This document shows, one piece after another, positions 48,713-50,512 of a DNA stretch of 50,512 nucleotides. Source of the stretch: a virus; IMG/VR virus record IMGVR_UViG_3300021960_000109, positions 1 to 50,512 of that record, one strand, 5' to 3'. Numbering within the stretch: position 1 is the first letter of the stretch; each line of letters starts with the position of its first letter. The notes under the pieces were generated by a model. It had not been told where the DNA came from. It did no database searches and saw nothing but the letters and a program-made list of their open reading frames with translations. The position numbers and the translations under genes are program-made.

Positions 48713-50304
48713 TGGCTCAGTGGAATAAATCTACACAAGATTATCTAAATCAGGAAAGAACGCTGCACGAGGTTTATCTTCGTGCTGATGAGTATGGAAA
48801 TATTTTAAATGAGAGTGCTTGTGCTCAATCAGCATTTGGAGAAAATCTAGCAATTCCACTTTCACCCAAAATTCAGGGTGATGCGATTTATGGATTAGAC
48901 CCAAGAAACTTTGAGATTTTTAAGTTTAGTAATAGTGGAATTGCAACACACGAAAACAATGCTTTCAAGGTTGGTTGTGGAACAGATGCAAACTCTTATG
49001 GAGTTATAAGAAGCACAAACTTTCTTAGGTATCGTCCAGGACAAGGTGTAGTTGGTAGATTTACTGCATCATTCTCAAATAACCCAGTAGGATTTACTCA
49101 AAGAGCAGGATTTTTTAATCAAGAAAATGCTCTTCAAATTGGTTATGCACACACGAATGGACAGTTTGGTATCCTTCGTGCTACTGGTGGTAAAGCACAC
49201 ATTCACCAATTTACATTTTCTGCTCTTGATAATGGTAATGTAACTGTAACTATAAATGGAACTGCATTTACTGCGATAACTCTAAACACTGGAACTCTTG
49301 CAGGAAATATTGCACAACTTGTTCAGGGATTAAGAGGACAAGCACTCTTTAATGCTTTATATGTTGCAGAATACGATCAAACAAAAATTCAATTCCTTGC
49401 AACATCACTAGGATTTCAATCTGGTGCAGAAAGTATCACAAGTAGTGGAACAGTTACATATACTCACTCAGATTTGCAAGCAGGTGTAGCACAAACAGAA
49501 AACTGGACATTCCAAGAAGATTTTAACATTGATAAACTTGATGGAACTGGATACTCTGGTGTTACACTAGACCCATCAAAACTGAATGTTTATCAGATTA
49601 ATTTCCGTTGGTTGGGTGCTGGTGAGCAAAGATATGCGATAGAAAATCCCCTCAATGGAGATATGATTTTCTTCCATCACGAGCACTATTCCAATAGATA
49701 CACAACTCCATACTTAGATAATCCATCACTCAAACTTGGATATGTCGCAGCAAATCTTGGTTCTCCTACAAGTGGAGTTGTAACTTGTAGAGGTGCATCA
49801 TTTATGGGTGCAGTTGAAGGTAATGTTGTTCAAACCAGATTACCTTACTCTGCAACAGGTTCAAGAACTGATTCAATGAACTCTCCTGGTTCTTTATATC
49901 ATATTCTATCAGTTAAAAATAGATTGGTTTTCCAAGGAAAAGTAAATACCAGAGACTTGATTCCAAAAAGAATTACTGCTTCTGTGAATACTGTTGGAGA
50001 CCCAGCAATCTTATATGTTTATGTAAATCCAAATATTACAAATCTTTTTAGATGGATTAGTCCAGCAAATCAATTTAATGCATCACTTTATGCAACTGAA
50101 AGTACTACTGGGCTGTTTGCAATGAGTGCAACACAAACTTATGCACCAGTAGCAGCATTTCATATTTCGGACGGAGCAACTCTGGATGCAAGTCTAAGTG
50201 ATTTGGGTATTGATGTCCCACCCAATAATTTTATCAGCATCTATATGTCTTCTACAAGTAATATGACTGCTGCTTCGGCATCATTGATTTATGTAGAAGA
50301 TTAA
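48712..50304 (+). CDS. Virion structural protein, 530 aa
   Basis: Product MAQWNKSTQDYLNQERTLHE then EVYLRADEYGNILNESACAQ has a structured beta-rich body (GILRATGGKAHIHQFTFSAL, NVTVTINGTAFTAITLNTGT) of the type found in large phage structural proteins between gp16 and gp17. I recall similar proteins from cyanophages as uncharacterised virion components, possibly fibres or head decoration. It is directly upstream of gp17. Confidence 0.7.
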   Translation: MAQWNKSTQDYLNQERTLHEVYLRADEYGNILNESACAQSAFGENLAIPLSPKIQGDAIYGLDPRNFEIFKFSNSGIATHENNAFKVGCGTDANSYGVIRSTNFLRYRPGQGVVGRFTASFSNNPVGFTQRAGFFNQENALQIGYAHTNGQFGILRATGGKAHIHQFTFSALDNGNVTVTINGTAFTAITLNTGTLAGNIAQLVQGLRGQALFNALYVAEYDQTKIQFLATSLGFQSGAESITSSGTVTYTHSDLQAGVAQTENWTFQEDFNIDKLDGTGYSGVTLDPSKLNVYQINFRWLGAGEQRYAIENPLNGDMIFFHHEHYSNRYTTPYLDNPSLKLGYVAANLGSPTSGVVTCRGASFMGAVEGNVVQTRLPYSATGSRTDSMNSPGSLYHILSVKNRLVFQGKVNTRDLIPKRITASVNTVGDPAILYVYVNPNITNLFRWISPANQFNASLYATESTTGLFAMSATQTYAPVAAFHISDGATLDASLSDLGIDVPPNNFISIYMSSTSNMTAASASLIYVED

Positions 50305-50317
50305 AAGGAGTTTTATT

Positions 50318-50512
50318 ATGAGTGAGCAGTATCTTGGTAATCCACTATTAAAAAAAGCAAATACTCCTATTGAGTTTACTCAAGAGCAAATTGAGGAATT
50401 TATTAAGTGTAAAGATGATCCCGTTTATTTTGCAAACAATTATGTAAAAATTGTTACTCTTGATCACGGACTCCAAACTTTTAAACCTTATCATTTCCAA
50501 GAAAAGTTAATT
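50318..50512 (+). CDS. gp17: Large terminase subunit gp17, N-terminal part (cut by window edge)
   Basis: ATG 50318 follows AAGGAG (50305-50310) by 7 bases. The first 65 residues, MSEQYLGNPLLKKANTPIEF then DDPVYFANNYVKIVTLDHGL and QTFKPYHFQEKLI, match the start of T4-type gp17, the DNA-packaging ATPase and nuclease. The DPVYFANNYVKI and PYHFQ segments lie just ahead of the Walker A region, which is beyond the window. Confidence 0.9.
   Translation, partial: MSEQYLGNPLLKKANTPIEFTQEQIEEFIKCKDDPVYFANNYVKIVTLDHGLQTFKPYHFQEKLI

Noticed and set aside
1-50512. Photosynthesis or other host-derived metabolic genes, integrase or attachment sites
   Set aside because: None seen in this window; the absence here says nothing about the rest of the genome.

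Overview
The window is a 50.5 kb piece of a T4-like myovirus genome, most likely a cyanophage (Kyanoviridae-type) of Synechococcus or Prochlorococcus or a close freshwater relative. Recognisable T4 baseplate, neck and terminase genes occur in cyanophage order (gp25, gp6, a gp7-like giant, gp8, gp13, gp14, gp15, gp16, then the start of gp17). They are accompanied by very large low-GC structural proteins and many tiny genes of the type seen in cyanophages. All genes I can support lie on the + strand. Family names are given from memory of the protein sequences; no database was searched.

Region 1 (1-9.6 kb) is a dense block of small, often acidic proteins, many linked by ATGA or TGATG stop/start overlaps. 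Seven copies of one promoter-like element, each with exactly the same spacing, divide most of the block into short transcription units. Recognisable members are a KxDG nucleotidyltransferase-like protein (347-1288), two late-type genes whose products carry a T4-like capsid-targeting N-terminus (1315-1794 and 1795-2181, the second a GNAT acetyltransferase), a SprT-like metalloprotease (4344-4817), an HNH-like homing endonuclease (7427-7990) and a small membrane protein (8681-9019). Several very small hydrophobic reading frames are tucked between genes.

Region 2 (7.99-8.33 and 9.63-9.89 kb) holds the two main non-coding stretches, with direct repeats, inverted repeats, a strong terminator and promoter-like sequences. 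Region 3 (9.9-12.5 kb) is a compact run: a GT-A glycosyltransferase-like protein, small conserved proteins, a stand-alone SET-domain protein and two proteins of unknown role.

Region 4 (12.5-46.3 kb) is the virion structural operon: baseplate wedge (gp25, gp6, a 4024-residue gp7-like protein with a YHYH domain, gp8), a 2497-residue DUF4815-type protein, neck and tail-completion proteins (gp13, gp14, gp15), small terminase gp16, and a cassette of tail-fibre or decoration proteins. ATAAATA late-promoter boxes lie about 20 bases ahead of several of these genes. A few small beta-rich modules recur inside otherwise unrelated virion proteins, including as an insertion in neck protein gp14.

Region 5 (46.3-50.5 kb) appears to encode capsid-interior proteins: two small proteins with MK[TS]F N-termini flank a 647-residue mosaic made of several small modules, with prohead-protease-like sites at module boundaries. 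A further structural protein and the first 65 codons of large terminase gp17 follow. The most interesting leads are the predicted set of packaged internal proteins, the rigid seven-copy promoter, and the module sharing across virion proteins.
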